Of a DNA stretch of 64,000 bases, positions 42,329-51,777 are shown one piece after another. The stretch covers positions 26,867-90,866 of the forward strand of contig NZ_JAAUWV010000011.1 of the NCBI RefSeq assembly GCF_014694405.1. Direction: 5' to 3'. Position 1 is the first letter of the stretch, and the number at the start of each line of letters is the position of its first letter. The position numbers were made by a program, and so were the translations under genes. The DNA is from Pseudoalteromonas sp. S16_S37 (lineage in GTDB: Bacteria; Pseudomonadota; Gammaproteobacteria; Enterobacterales; Alteromonadaceae). A model generated the notes under the pieces. That model had not been told where the DNA came from, made no database searches, and worked only from the letters and a program-made list of their open reading frames with translations.

Positions 42329-44092
42329 TTATCGCGTGTTTTCGCCTAATGCGATACCTTCACGGCGAGGGTCTGCGCCACCAAATAATTTACCGTCTTT
42401 GACTTCTATGGCATGCAATCCGGAGTTTAAATCTCTTACCTGCACGTTATGCCCTTTTTCTTCAAAGAACGGCACTAAGTTTTCAAGTTCGGTACCTTTT
42501 TCAAGCGTCGTATACCTATTACGATTCGTTATTCTAGGTAAATTAATTGCCTGCTGCGGCGTCAATTGCCAATCAAGCACGCCAATGACTGTTTGTGCAA
42601 CGTAATTAATAATACGGCTTCCACCAGGTGAGCCAACAACCAGACGTAAACTTCCATCTGGGTTAAATACCATGACCGGCGACATTGAACTACGGGGCCG
42701 TTTATTGGCTTCCACTCTATTAGCAACCCACTTTCCGTCTTTTTTAGGACTTAAAGAAAAGTCTGTGAGCTGATTGTTTAAAAGATACCCGTTCACCATA
42801 ACTGTTGATCCAAACGCCATTTCGATAGAACTCGTCATCGACACAGCATTGCCTTGACTATCAACAATTGAAACATGGGTCGTGGAAGGTAATTCGTAGC
42901 CGTCGTCTTGCGCATAAGCGAGATCGCCTCTGGTAGGGTCGCCCACAGGAACATTATGATTGTCTTTATCTGATATCAATTCTGCTCGTTTTTGTAGGTA
43001 GTCATCTCTTAGCAGCGCTTTGGTAGGCACCGAAGCAAAGTCAGGATCGGCAACATAATGATTTCTGTCAGCGAACGCCAAACGCGATGCCTGCGTAAAC
43101 AAATGCAATGCCTGCGGATCGTTGGGCGAATACTGCGAAAGATTTTTACTCTCAAGTAATTTTAAGATTTGCAATACAGCCACACCGCCACTGCTAGGCG
43201 GCGCCATAGAGCAAACGCTATATTGGTGATAGTTTGTGCAAATTGCGTCTCGCTGTTTGCTGGTGTAGCGCTCTAAATCACTTTTTTCTAGCTTCCCTGG
43301 TGCTATTTGCGCATTTTGCACGGCGTGAGCTAATTGCTGTGCATTTTCGCCTTGATAAAATGCAGTTATGCCGTTTTTTGCTACTTGTTTATATAAATTC
43401 GCAAGTTCTGGATTTTGCTTCAACGTGCCTACTTTAAGTGCTTCACCATCGGGGTAAAAATATTCTTTTGCAGGAGACAATTGCGTAAGCCCAGGGTTGA
43501 GTTTTTTCTCAAGGAGCATGTTCAATCTTGGTGATACCACAAAACCTTCGCTTGCAAGCTTAATAGCAGGCTCAAATAGCGTCTCCCATGGTAACTTACC
43601 GTATTGTTGATGGGCTTGCTTAAAAGCATGTAATACCCCTGGCACGCCAACGGAGCGCCCGCCAACAACTGCCTTTATCCAAGGCACTGCGTTGCCTGTC
43701 TCATCTAAAAAAAGAGTGTGGTCGGCTTTACTAGGGGCGGTTTCTCTACCATCAAACGTCACCAGCTTATTATGCTTTTTATCAAAATATAAAATAAACG
43801 TACCGCCGCCTACCCCCGACGACTGCGGCTCAACAAGGGTAAGTACAAGCTGTGTTGCTATTGCCGCATCTATTGCATTGCCGCCTCGCGCAAGCATTGA
43901 TTGACCTGCTTTTGCGGCATAAGGGTTAGCTGCAGCAACCATAAATTGCTTTGCCAAAACCTGCTGCTTGTGTTGTAGTCCCGTTGCAGCTTCAGGCTCT
44001 CTTGTTTCTTGTTTTTGACTTTGTAGCGCGTAGTCACTTGAGGTGCAGCTACTAAGCAAAAACATCAGCGCTAAGTGCAGTGCGTATTTCAT
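42329..44092 (-). CDS. ggt: Gamma-glutamyltransferase (lipoprotein)
   Basis: 587 residues. The N-terminus MKYALHLALMFLLSSCTSS has a lipobox (LSSC), so the enzyme is probably a periplasm-facing lipoprotein. The Ntn-hydrolase precursor is cut before Thr404 in ELPSTTHVSIVDSQGNAVSMTSSIEMAFGS. Other conserved parts are GGNAIDAAIATQLVLTLVEPQSSGVGGG, FDGRETAP, MAPPSSGGVAVLQ, RPRSSMSPVMVF and VVGSPGGSRI. It hydrolyses glutathione and gamma-glutamyl compounds. Confidence 0.94.
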   Translation of the reverse strand: MKYALHLALMFLLSSCTSSDYALQSQKQETREPEAATGLQHKQQVLAKQFMVAAANPYAAKAGQSMLARGGNAIDAAIATQLVLTLVEPQSSGVGGGTFILYFDKKHNKLVTFDGRETAPSKADHTLFLDETGNAVPWIKAVVGGRSVGVPGVLHAFKQAHQQYGKLPWETLFEPAIKLASEGFVVSPRLNMLLEKKLNPGLTQLSPAKEYFYPDGEALKVGTLKQNPELANLYKQVAKNGITAFYQGENAQQLAHAVQNAQIAPGKLEKSDLERYTSKQRDAICTNYHQYSVCSMAPPSSGGVAVLQILKLLESKNLSQYSPNDPQALHLFTQASRLAFADRNHYVADPDFASVPTKALLRDDYLQKRAELISDKDNHNVPVGDPTRGDLAYAQDDGYELPSTTHVSIVDSQGNAVSMTSSIEMAFGSTVMVNGYLLNNQLTDFSLSPKKDGKWVANRVEANKRPRSSMSPVMVFNPDGSLRLVVGSPGGSRIINYVAQTVIGVLDWQLTPQQAINLPRITNRNRYTTLEKGTELENLVPFFEEKGHNVQVRDLNSGLHAIEVKDGKLFGGADPRREGIALGENTR

Positions 44093-44174
44093 TTATAATC
44101 ACTTATATCCATTGAAAACATTGGCATGATAAAAGCAAACGGGCACAATATGCAAAAAATAACGACTAAATGCC

Positions 44175-44762
44175 ATGATTGAATTACCTCTAAGCAAACG
44201 TTACATCCTACCCCCTTTGACACTAATTTTAATCAGCACTTTGTTAATGCTGTTCGATGCTCATTCGTTAATGGCCTTTGATAGAGATTTAGTGCCAGCG
44301 CAATGGTGGCGTATATTCACAGGTCAATTTATGCATAGCAACTGGACTCACCTACTGCTTAACGTGGTAGGCATTGTATTTATATGGGTTTTGCATGCCG
44401 AGCATCGCTCTGCAAAAGTATATTTCTTTCACATCATATTTTTAGCCCTGTGGACTGGACTGGGGATTTGGCTATTTTGCCCCGACATTGGTATCTATAC
44501 CGGTTTAAGTGGTCTTTTACATGGTGTGATTGTTTGGGGTGCGCTTAAAGATATTCAAGTTGGCATGCGTTCAGGTATTTTGTTGTTTATTGGTATTTGG
44601 GCAAAGCTAATTTGGGAGCAAATACAAGGTCCGAGCGTTGAAGTCGGTGCGCTTATCGACGCTAGAGTTGCTATAGAAGCTCACTTAATTGGAGCGATTG
44701 GAGGCCTGTTGTTGTCTTTGACTTTGCTGGGCGAGCGTTTGACCCATATACAATCGAAATAA
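44175..44762 (+). CDS. rrtA: Rhombosortase (rhomboid-family protease)
   Basis: 195 residues with about six membrane helices. The rhomboid dyad is visible as Ser112 in YTGLSGLLHG and His170 in AIEAHLIGAIGG; WWRIFTGQFMHSNWTHLLLNVVG is typical of rhombosortase. This subfamily is thought to process proteins with a GlyGly-CTERM tail at the cell envelope. No protein with such a tail was recognised among the secreted proteins in this window, so the substrates should be elsewhere. Confidence 0.85.
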   Translation: MIELPLSKRYILPPLTLILISTLLMLFDAHSLMAFDRDLVPAQWWRIFTGQFMHSNWTHLLLNVVGIVFIWVLHAEHRSAKVYFFHIIFLALWTGLGIWLFCPDIGIYTGLSGLLHGVIVWGALKDIQVGMRSGILLFIGIWAKLIWEQIQGPSVEVGALIDARVAIEAHLIGAIGGLLLSLTLLGERLTHIQSK

Positions 44763-44770
44763 CAGAATTT

Positions 44771-44793
44771 GGCACTTAGTGTGACTAAGTGCC
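44771..44793. terminator. Bidirectional hairpin between rrtA and the DUF6172 gene
   Basis: Perfect 10-bp stem GGCACTTAGT/ACTAAGTGCC with loop GTG lies between the two convergent genes. T-runs are weak on both sides. Confidence 0.55.
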
Positions 44794-44806
44794 AGCTTGC
44801 ATAGTT

Positions 44807-45109
44807 TTACTCTTCGTCTTCATCCATTAATGGCGCTTTGAAGCCTGGCTTAGCTAAAATTTCCAGATAAAAAGAAGGCAATTCAGCACCTACCGCATGG
44901 TCAATGTGCTTGTTTATCTCTGAAACTTTAATTACATCAGCTTGCTCTTGTGTGGCGCCAAAACGACAATCAAAGTGCCAAAAATCAGCGCCTGCAGGTA
45001 GGCTTTTATTACGCTCTCTACGAAGATATTTTTTTACTTCATATTTAATTGCATCAACTAATCGAGCAGGTTTTAGTTTTGGGTGCGTTAACGCAAAGTT
45101 TTTTCTCAT
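44807..45109 (-). CDS. DUF6172 family protein
   Basis: 100 residues from ATG 45109 (GAGAA upstream). The sequence RKNFALTHPKLKPARLVDAIKYEVKKYLRRERNK, with DFWHFDCRFGA next, is the characteristic body of this small conserved cytoplasmic family. The C-terminus is acidic (LMDEDEE). The family has no assigned function. The upstream ATG at 45142 is not conserved. Confidence 0.8.
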   Translation of the reverse strand: MRKNFALTHPKLKPARLVDAIKYEVKKYLRRERNKSLPAGADFWHFDCRFGATQEQADVIKVSEINKHIDHAVGAELPSFYLEILAKPGFKAPLMDEDEE

Positions 45110-45226
45110 GGTGTTCTCGATGTCAGGATAACCATTAATCAATGGATATCGAGGTTTAGGAAAGTAATAGACTATTTTAACGCATTAACTGTATGCATGC
45201 GATTAAAAGCGTTCGCTATTGTCAAA

Positions 45227-46141
45227 TTAAGCCTCGTTTTGGCGAATACTATTTGCGTACTCATCTAACAAGTCGATAAAACAGCGCACTTTCGGCGAAA
45301 GATGCTTTTTGCTTGGATAAATAGCGTACACATTTACCTTTGGCTGTGGAAATTGCTCAAAAAGCACTTCTAGTTGGCCCTGGGCGAGTTCATTTTTAAT
45401 GTAAAACTCAGGCAGCCTACATACGCCAATGCCAGAACTTGCCATTGTTGCTTGCAAATTGCCATTATTTGACATGACCTTTTGCCTTACATTAACGCTA
45501 AAGTGCTCACCTTCTTCGTTAACAAACTCCCACTTGTCTGGCGTTTTTAGGTTGGAATAGCAGATACAATCGTAATTGCTGAGCTCTTTTGGGTGATGGG
45601 GTCGGCCATGGCGAGCTATGTAGTCAGGCGAAGCAACTACATAGGTAGGGCAAGAAAACAGCCGTTTGCAAATCAAACTAGACTCTTGCAACGCCGGTGC
45701 TGCACGAACAACAAGGTCAAAGCCATCGGCAATCACATCTATACGCTTGTCACTTAAGTCTACATTGAGCCTTACATTAGGATAACGCTGCAAATATTGT
45801 TTAATCACAGGCTGTATGTAATTTTGGCTAATACCAATAGGACAGCTTATTTTTAACTCCCCTTTTGGATTATTGTCGTTGTGCGTTAAAAGCGTAAACG
45901 CATCATTGGCGTCGTTAACCAGCTGCTCACAATAGCCATAATAAAGCTCTCCTTCAGGTGTTAAGGCAATAGAGCGCGTCGTTCTATTGAGTAACCTCAC
46001 GCCAAGACGTTCTTCAAGTTTGTTTATTTCTTTACTGATGTGAGAGTTTGAATGCCCCAACACACTCGCAGCTGCGCCAAAACCACCACTTTTTACAACC
46101 TGCACAAATATAGGAATACCGTCAAATATATTATTAGTCAT
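45227..46141 (-). CDS. LysR-family transcriptional regulator
   Basis: 304 residues. N-terminal winged helix (FVQVVKSGGFGAAASVLGHSNSHISKEINKLEERLGVRLLNRTTRS) and a periplasmic-binding-like effector domain. It is divergent from a flavin reductase gene with 107 bp between the starts, the classical LysR/target arrangement, so that gene is the probable target. The co-inducer is unknown. Confidence 0.92.
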   Translation of the reverse strand: MTNNIFDGIPIFVQVVKSGGFGAAASVLGHSNSHISKEINKLEERLGVRLLNRTTRSIALTPEGELYYGYCEQLVNDANDAFTLLTHNDNNPKGELKISCPIGISQNYIQPVIKQYLQRYPNVRLNVDLSDKRIDVIADGFDLVVRAAPALQESSLICKRLFSCPTYVVASPDYIARHGRPHHPKELSNYDCICYSNLKTPDKWEFVNEEGEHFSVNVRQKVMSNNGNLQATMASSGIGVCRLPEFYIKNELAQGQLEVLFEQFPQPKVNVYAIYPSKKHLSPKVRCFIDLLDEYANSIRQNEA

Positions 46142-46248
46142 ATGGAAATAGTAACTTTACCAAAAGGCTATTAATGAAATTTGAATATCAATATACACTG
46201 GGTTACATAGAATGAATACAACTAAACAAACCCATTTAGGAGAGTGTT

Positions 46249-46776
46249 ATGAAAGTTTTAGCATTTGCAGCAAGCAGTAGCCGTCAATCAATCAACAAAC
46301 AATTAGCTCAATACACCGCGTCACTTGTTGAAGGCGCAGAGGTTGAGTTAATCGATTTAAATGATTTTGAAATGCCAATCTATAGCTCGGATAGAGAAAA
46401 TGAAACCGGTATTCCTGTTCAAGCTCAGCAGTTTTACAACAAAATCACAGAAGCTGACGCTATTGTTGTCTCTTTTGCGGAGCACAATGGTACATACACG
46501 GCGGCCTATAAAAACATATTCGACTGGGCGTCACGTATTAGCCAAAAGGTGTATCAAAATAAACCAATGGTTCTATTAGCAACATCACCGGGACCTGGCG
46601 GTGCAAAAAGTGTTTTAGCGAGTGCTACAGGTTCAGCACCTTTTTTTGCGATGGACGTAAAAGCCAGTGTTTCAGTGCCAAGTTTTTATGATGTTTTTGA
46701 CAGTGAAAAAGGTGAAATAAAAGACGAGGCGTTAAGGCAACAATTGAAACAATCGGCTTTTTCGTTGCAGTTATAA
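46249..46776 (+). CDS. NADPH-dependent FMN reductase-like flavoprotein
   Basis: 175 residues, flavodoxin-like. Phosphate-binding loop in AFAASSSRQSINKQLA; PIYSSDRE; VSFAEHNGTYTAAYKNIFDW; LLATSPGPGGAKSVL. Members reduce quinones, azo dyes or FMN with NAD(P)H. A good AGGAG precedes the ATG. It is divergent from the LysR gene, which probably controls it. A GCCAAAC/GTTTGGC hairpin (46789-46807) follows the stop. Confidence 0.87.
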   Translation: MKVLAFAASSSRQSINKQLAQYTASLVEGAEVELIDLNDFEMPIYSSDRENETGIPVQAQQFYNKITEADAIVVSFAEHNGTYTAAYKNIFDWASRISQKVYQNKPMVLLATSPGPGGAKSVLASATGSAPFFAMDVKASVSVPSFYDVFDSEKGEIKDEALRQQLKQSAFSLQL

Positions 46777-46968
46777 GAAATAATCTGGGCCAAACGCCCT
46801 GTTTGGCTCTTGACAAAAAATTAACTGATAAAAAACGCGATTTTTCCCATTTTATTGCATCTACTGCTATTGATTAGTGCTAAAAATTGCCCCATTTTAC
46901 TCATTAGATATATGAGTCTGTGTGTAATGCACACAGAATTTGAATTTTGTTATTTCACTGAGGTGATT

Positions 46969-47826
46969 ATGAAACGCGTTGTGTTATTTCTACTAACTAA
47001 CTTAGCTGTCATGCTAGTGTTGGGAGTGGTTCTATCTGTCTTGATGTCGGTATTTGGAATTTCGTCTAGAAGTTACAGCGGCATTATGCTTATCGCTCTA
47101 GTGTTTGGTTTTGGTGGCGCATTTATTTCGCTATTTATGTCGAAATGGATAGCAAAAAAATCAACTGGCGCTATGGTCATTGAGCATGCTCGCAATGAAA
47201 CGGAACATTGGTTATTACAAACGGTTGCTCGTCAAGCTCAGCAAGCAAATATTAAGATGCCAGAAGTGGCCATTTACGACAGCCCTGAGATCAACGCTTT
47301 TGCCACAGGGCCAAGTAAAAATAACAGCCTAGTTGCGGTAAGCTCTGGCTTGTTACATAACATGAGTCAAGATGAAGCCGAGGCTGTATTAGCGCACGAA
47401 GTTTCGCACGTAGCTAACGGTGACATGGTAACGCTGACGCTTATTCAAGGCGTGGTAAATACCTTTGTGATCTTCTTAGCAAAAGTGCTAGCTGGCATTG
47501 TAGATAATTTCTTTAGAGGCGAAGACGAAGAAGGTACTAGCTGGGCGTATTTTGTGTTTGACCTAATCTTCCAAATGCTATTTGGTATCTTAGCGTCAAT
47601 CGTAGTGGCGTACTTCAGCCGTAAACGTGAATTTGCAGCCGATAAAGGTGCGGCCAACCTTGTTGGCGCTCATAAAATGCGTGCCGCGTTGGAACGATTA
47701 AAGCAAAATCAAGAATCGCAACTTGAAGGCTCTATGATGGCATTCGGTATCGCATCGGGTAAAAGCTTATCCGAGATGTTTGCCTCTCACCCACCGCTTG
47801 AACAACGTATTCAAGCACTTAGATAA
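46969..47826 (+). CDS. htpX: Membrane zinc metalloprotease HtpX
   Basis: 285 residues from ATG 46969 (GAGGTG upstream); the longer frame from 46855 is not conserved. Two N-terminal membrane helices, the M48 zinc motif [15 protein letters not shown], two more hydrophobic segments, the third ligand in [11 protein letters not shown], and the C-terminal [14 protein letters not shown]. It degrades misfolded membrane proteins together with FtsH. Confidence 0.95.
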   Translation: MKRVVLFLLTNLAVMLVLGVVLSVLMSVFGISSRSYSGIMLIALVFGFGGAFISLFMSKWIAKKSTGAMVIEHARNETEHWLLQTVARQAQQANIKMPEVAIYDSPEINAFATGPSKNNSLVAVSSGLLHNMSQDEAEAVLAHEVSHVANGDMVTLTLIQGVVNTFVIFLAKVLAGIVDNFFRGEDEEGTSWAYFVFDLIFQMLFGILASIVVAYFSRKREFAADKGAANLVGAHKMRAALERLKQNQESQLEGSMMAFGIASGKSLSEMFASHPPLEQRIQALR

Positions 47827-47843
47827 TGAATTACTAGCCCAAC

Positions 47844-47869
47844 AAAGCGCCCTATATGGGCGCTTTTTT
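47844..47869 (+). terminator. Terminator of htpX
   Basis: Stem AAAGCGCCC/GGGCGCTTT with a 5-nt loop and a T6 tail. Confidence 0.9.
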
Positions 47870-48130
47870 GTTTCAGTCCCCATTTTCATGTTTGTGTTCT
47901 TTTACTTTTTTTGCTTATTTTTATTCTCTTTTGTTACGCGTTGTCTTTTATCTGGAGTTCCATCTTTATTTTTTCGTTTAGGCCCTGATTTTATCGGCAT
48001 AGTGTATATCCTCTATTTGTTTACTTTACCTATAAAGTGTAGTCGAGACCGTGGGCATCGTAAGAAAACTGTCAAGTTAAGCTAAAGAAGCGCCATTCTG
48101 GCGCTTTAATATACCTAGTAAAAATCGCTT
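47870..48130. other. Intergenic region between htpX and the PI-PLC pseudogene
   Basis: T-rich DNA with no credible gene. A second hairpin AAGCGCCA/TGGCGCTT at 48088-48106 probably ends the convergent minus-strand unit. Confidence 0.5.
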
Positions 48131-50476
48131 TTAAGGCAAGCAACTGGCTTTTGTGAAGAAGTACCGTACTTCATAATCTTCGCAGGTTGTAATACCACTG
48201 CCACCGCCGTTACTTGAGTTCCAGCAGGCAAAGCCTGAACCGTTATTTACTAAGTTCTGCCCTGTCAGGCTTGAATCTAACTTAGTCCCCACCACGCGGG
48301 CCAAAATCGCTGCAATATCAGAGGATTCACAACTTGCGGAAATGTTACCTGACGATTTGTGTGCGTTAAATAGTTCATTATCGCCACTTGCTGGGTCATC
48401 TCTATCTAACCAATCCGTTGCGTATAAACCGCCATTAACCAGTGAGTTGTCGATTTTATAAATACCGAGTGAGTTAAGCTCGCTTCCTTCGCTGCCATGA
48501 AAGGCAAAAATCTGTTCGGATGACGTTGGATTATAAGTCGTGCAACTGCCAGTGGGCGCGCCGCCAGAAATATTACTCCCCGTGCTTGAAGTAAACTTCA
48601 AAAAGTACACTGTGTCATATCCGTACTTGGCGTCTTCCTTACAAATTCTAACTTCTCTTAAATAATCACCACTGCTGGCATCAAAACTTAATGTACTGCC
48701 CCAACTGCCACCGCTACCGCCGTAGGTAAAGCATAACTCAGAGGTGCCGACACTTGCATGACTCACACTTTGACTCGTTTGATAGCAGACTTTGAAGCCA
48801 TCAATACGGCTACCTGAGCGGATCTGTACTGAACTTATACCAATTACATTAAATAAATGATCAGATATTGCGACAGATAAATGGCTTAGAAACAAGGTAA
48901 ATATTTCGCTATGTAGTTATTCTACATGAGAAATATTTAACGCAGTTAATGAGTCATTTAGCTCGCTAGAATGATCAATGTATTAATAAAATTGGTATTA
49001 AGTTAAACGACCCGCCAACCAGTGCTTTGCGTTTAAGTAAGGCAATATTATCAAAGGCAGTACCTTGTGAGCTTGTACCAACAGCACTTTTTTCTACAAA
49101 CTTCCAGTCAATATACTCGGATGAGTTTGACAGCCAAAAATCGTCAAACGCTTTATAGTAATTCACCCAATAATCTTCGCTACTCGCGCCTATTTTTTTG
49201 AGTAGTTGAACTTGTTCATAGGCATTAAATGGCATACCGAAAGCGTAACTACCGCCGAGATTTTTACAGTATTCAAACCCATATGCCATGTGCCTTTGGT
49301 AGTCGAGAGCTGCCAATTTCTGTCATTATCTACACATGCATGATATTGAAACGCGGTACAGGCTTTATCGGCGATAGTCTCGTCATTTTCTAGACTTGCA
49401 CAATCTCCTGTACCATTAGGACGATTAGACTTCCAAGACCAAATATAGTCTTCAATTTGTACTTCATTGGCACCGTAACCGCTCGCCGCACTGGTGTTGT
49501 TAGCCTCAACGAGTGCCAGTTCCAGTATTTGCGAACCTTTTTTAGCCCAATTTTTAAGCACATTACTGCCAGTTTTGCTTGAAGATGGACCGTCGACATT
49601 AAGTTGCGTGGCATCATCTATAACAACAGTCATGTTATTTGCGTTGTACTGGGCCGTTTGGTCATTACTCACACATTCATCGTTACCGTTTTGGCAAAAT
49701 GGCTGATTGCTTTGCAAATTACCGCTAGAGTCAAAAGCATCGACACCAATAAATACGGTATTCCAAAACTTAGAATAGTTACCAGAACTATGATATGAAC
49801 ATAAGTCACTATGATCGCGGGGCGTTTGCACCACCGCTACTAGCTGCTTTCCCGCTGCTAAAATATCGCGTTTGGTGAGTTTTGATACCGGCAAAGATGC
49901 ACAGCTTTTATCAGCATATCCCCAATCAGAGGGCAAAAGCAGGTAATCGCTAATGTCATTTTGTAATCGTTCTCCTATTTTGTTGTGCCAATTGTTATGG
50001 TCATTGTGCTTATATGCTTCGATTTTTAGCAAAATCACTTCGTCGGGGTTGTCTTGCAAAAACTCTCTAATATCATCTAATCCTTCAGATAATTTGGCAT
50101 GAAAGCTAGAGCACAGCGCTTTGTTTTCTAAAGAGTTGTGACACAGCATAGGCGTAGAATCAAAGGTGCCCTCTGGGTAAATATCAAATTCCATTACCCG
50201 GATCCCTCGCTTGAGCAAGCTTTTGGGGGAGTAATATTGGTTTACATCGGTGTAGGTACCCGCGCTCCAAGAATATGAAGCATACGCGTTATGTGCACCC
50301 GCCCAAAGTGTTTTTGAAAATGGTGCAAAGTTGTCAATCTGTCCTTGCAAGTCTAACCGCACTACTTTGTCATCATCAGTATCTATTGCTGCATTTACAG
50401 TTATTGGCACGCTCGTTACCAGCAAACTACTCGCTAACAGCATCGCGAGTTTATAAAACTTGTTACATTGGTTCAT
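48131..50476 (-). pseudogene. Secreted PI-PLC-like phospholipase with C-terminal lectin-like domain, disrupted
   Basis: Three fragments of one gene. The first (50476 to about 49280) has a signal peptide and a PI-PLC X domain with TLWAGAHNAYASYSW (catalytic His) and LCHNSLE (second His). The frame then shifts near 49278-49280 (a G-run on the minus strand): the next frame continues YGFEYCKNLGGSYAFGMPF and FDNIALLKRKALVGGSFN. At 48998-48837 a 162-bp hairpin-forming element is inserted. Beyond it the original frame resumes with VIGISSVQIRSGSRIDGFKVCY and GGSGGSWGS, a jacalin-like lectin pattern, then a Cys-containing tail. The ORF pieces are too long to be chance. The intact protein would have been a secreted enzyme of ~770 residues. 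The first ~400 residues, with the whole catalytic domain, might still be made. Confidence 0.78.
48837..48998. mobile_element. MITE-like palindromic insertion (162 bp)
   Basis: The ends are inverted repeats: ATACCAATTACATTAAATAA at 48837 matches the complement of the other end, ATACCAATTTTATTAATACA read from 48998. The match continues with gaps through ATGATCA and GCGA. The centre is a second dyad (AAATATTT...CTACAT/ATGTAG...AAATATTT), so the whole element can fold into one long hairpin. It has no ORF and interrupts the lectin-like domain of the PI-PLC gene. A target duplication is not clear. It looks like a non-autonomous transposon family. Confidence 0.72.
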
Positions 50477-50997
50477 CGTAAATTCCTCTCCTTTTAAATA
50501 TCAATTTGGTCCTTAACCAAGGCATAAAACCCTGTACTAGCAACCTGATGAAAAGGTAGGAGTGAAATGTGCAAGCAATGGGGAAGCAAATTTCCTGATA
50601 ATTTTATTTATTACATCAAAAAACATTATAAAACTGCATGTTCAAGGAGGGTTTACATTAGATGAAAAAACTTAATTTACGCTATCAATCAGTTAATTAC
50701 ACAAATGGAAATTAGACCGAAAGTGAACGTTTTGCTAGTGGTCACGCGAGTAATTCATAAGCAATATGCGCAATAGTTGTAATGCCGTGTAATTAAAATT
50801 TTTTGGTGTCGTTGAATAGTTCCATTCATTCGGAGCAAACTTCCAAAGAGGGGTCTTTAGTTCGTCTATTTCTTAAACAAGCTCTTTACGATATATATTC
50901 AATGCTTATTGCTTGTTAGAAATATAAGTGCTGCCGCAGCCCAGAGTGTTTCAAGGAGGCCGCGGCGTTTGTGGCAGGAACGAAATTTAGCAACTTC
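50477..50997. other. Intergenic region, no confident gene
   Basis: It contains a strong AAGGAGG (50644-50650) 11 nt before an ATG (50662) that opens only a 17-residue frame, and a large imperfect GC-rich dyad near 50930-50980 (CTGCCGCA...TGTGGCAG), possibly a terminator for the small periplasmic protein gene. Otherwise nothing was recognised. Confidence 0.4.
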
Positions 50998-51345
50998 TTA
51001 GTTTGCGTTCTTACTGATCAACAGCGTTAGTTTTTGAGTGCCTATTTCCAAAGTCGCCTCTTTGTCGTAGATAACAGTGAACGAAGGATTTATCGTGCTA
51101 TCACCAACGGTAACAGCTGCTTCAACACCTACAGTTTCATCTTGGTTTGGTTTAACTGTGAGGTTATAGCTAAAACCATTATCCATCGCAAACGAGGCCA
51201 TTTTGTCTGCTTCAACAATCATGGTTGGTGCGCCAACCAGTTTGCCCTGAGAATATACAGATGTAGATACTTGGTAAGTCTGTGCAGCAAAGCATGACAC
51301 TGAAGCCAATATTGCAGTAACCAGTAAACTTGCCTTAATTATCAT
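50998..51345 (-). CDS. Small periplasmic protein of unknown function
   Basis: 115 residues from ATG 51345, preceded by AAGGAAG. The signal peptide is MIIKASLLVTAILASVSCFA. The mature ~95 residues are beta-rich (QTYQVSTSVYSQGKLVGAPTMIVEA, FSYNLTVKPNQDETVGVEAAV) with no Cys after cleavage. The pattern recalls small secreted beta-sandwich proteins, but I do not recognise a family. It stands alone between the PI-PLC relic and the metalloprotease. The frame extending to 51417 lacks a signal peptide start. Confidence 0.7.
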   Translation of the reverse strand: MIIKASLLVTAILASVSCFAAQTYQVSTSVYSQGKLVGAPTMIVEADKMASFAMDNGFSYNLTVKPNQDETVGVEAAVTVGDSTINPSFTVIYDKEATLEIGTQKLTLLISKNAN

Positions 51346-51777
51346 TTGAACTTCCTTATATAATTTAAATGTTGAATACCGTTTGCAATTAGGTAATTTG
51401 CTACGATAGTAAATCAATCAGCTGCAAAAAATAAATCAAAAAACTACAAAAAGTAAAGATAAGATCTTCAACACAAGACGTCGTAAAACTAACGAACGTA
51501 GCCTTTTGCTAAACATCGCCATTTGTATATTGTCATATTGGATAACTTTATTTTTTAAATCTGTTATGGCTGCTTGTAAGGCCCTATCAATACCTCGTTA
51601 AATATCATTGTTTACTCCTTGAACTTAGAATTTGAAATGATTTGGAAGAACTAAAAACCTGTTTGTTTTAGCAAGGTAACCTTTTTCGATTATCTAGCCT
51701 CAACAATAACAAGATTTAAAGACGAAAAAGCTGGCTATCCACGCTAATAGATGCCAGCTTTAGTTTCAGGTTGAATT
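51346..51777. other. Intergenic region with terminator only
   Basis: No gene was seen. It should hold the promoter of the small periplasmic protein. The end nearest the protease carries that gene's terminator. Confidence 0.4.
51727..51761 (-). terminator. Terminator of the metalloprotease gene
   Basis: Stem AAAGCTGGC/GCCAGCTTT with a 17-nt loop and T5 on the minus strand; 17 bp after the stop. Confidence 0.8.

Noticed and set aside
44148..44160. CACAATATGCAAA upstream of rrtA as an enhancer copy
   Set aside because: Only the right half matches the palindrome and no -24/-12 element follows.
45453..45465. TTGCA-AAT-TGCCA in the LysR gene
   Set aside because: One mismatch to the palindrome but inside coding sequence, with no sigma-54 element near it.
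46855..46968. N-terminal extension of HtpX
   Set aside because: The extra 38 residues are not part of the family, and GAGGTG stands before the ATG at 46969.
47780..48085. 101-residue frame after htpX
   Set aside because: It overlaps the htpX end and its terminator, has no ribosome-binding site and is Phe/Leu-rich because the DNA is T-rich.
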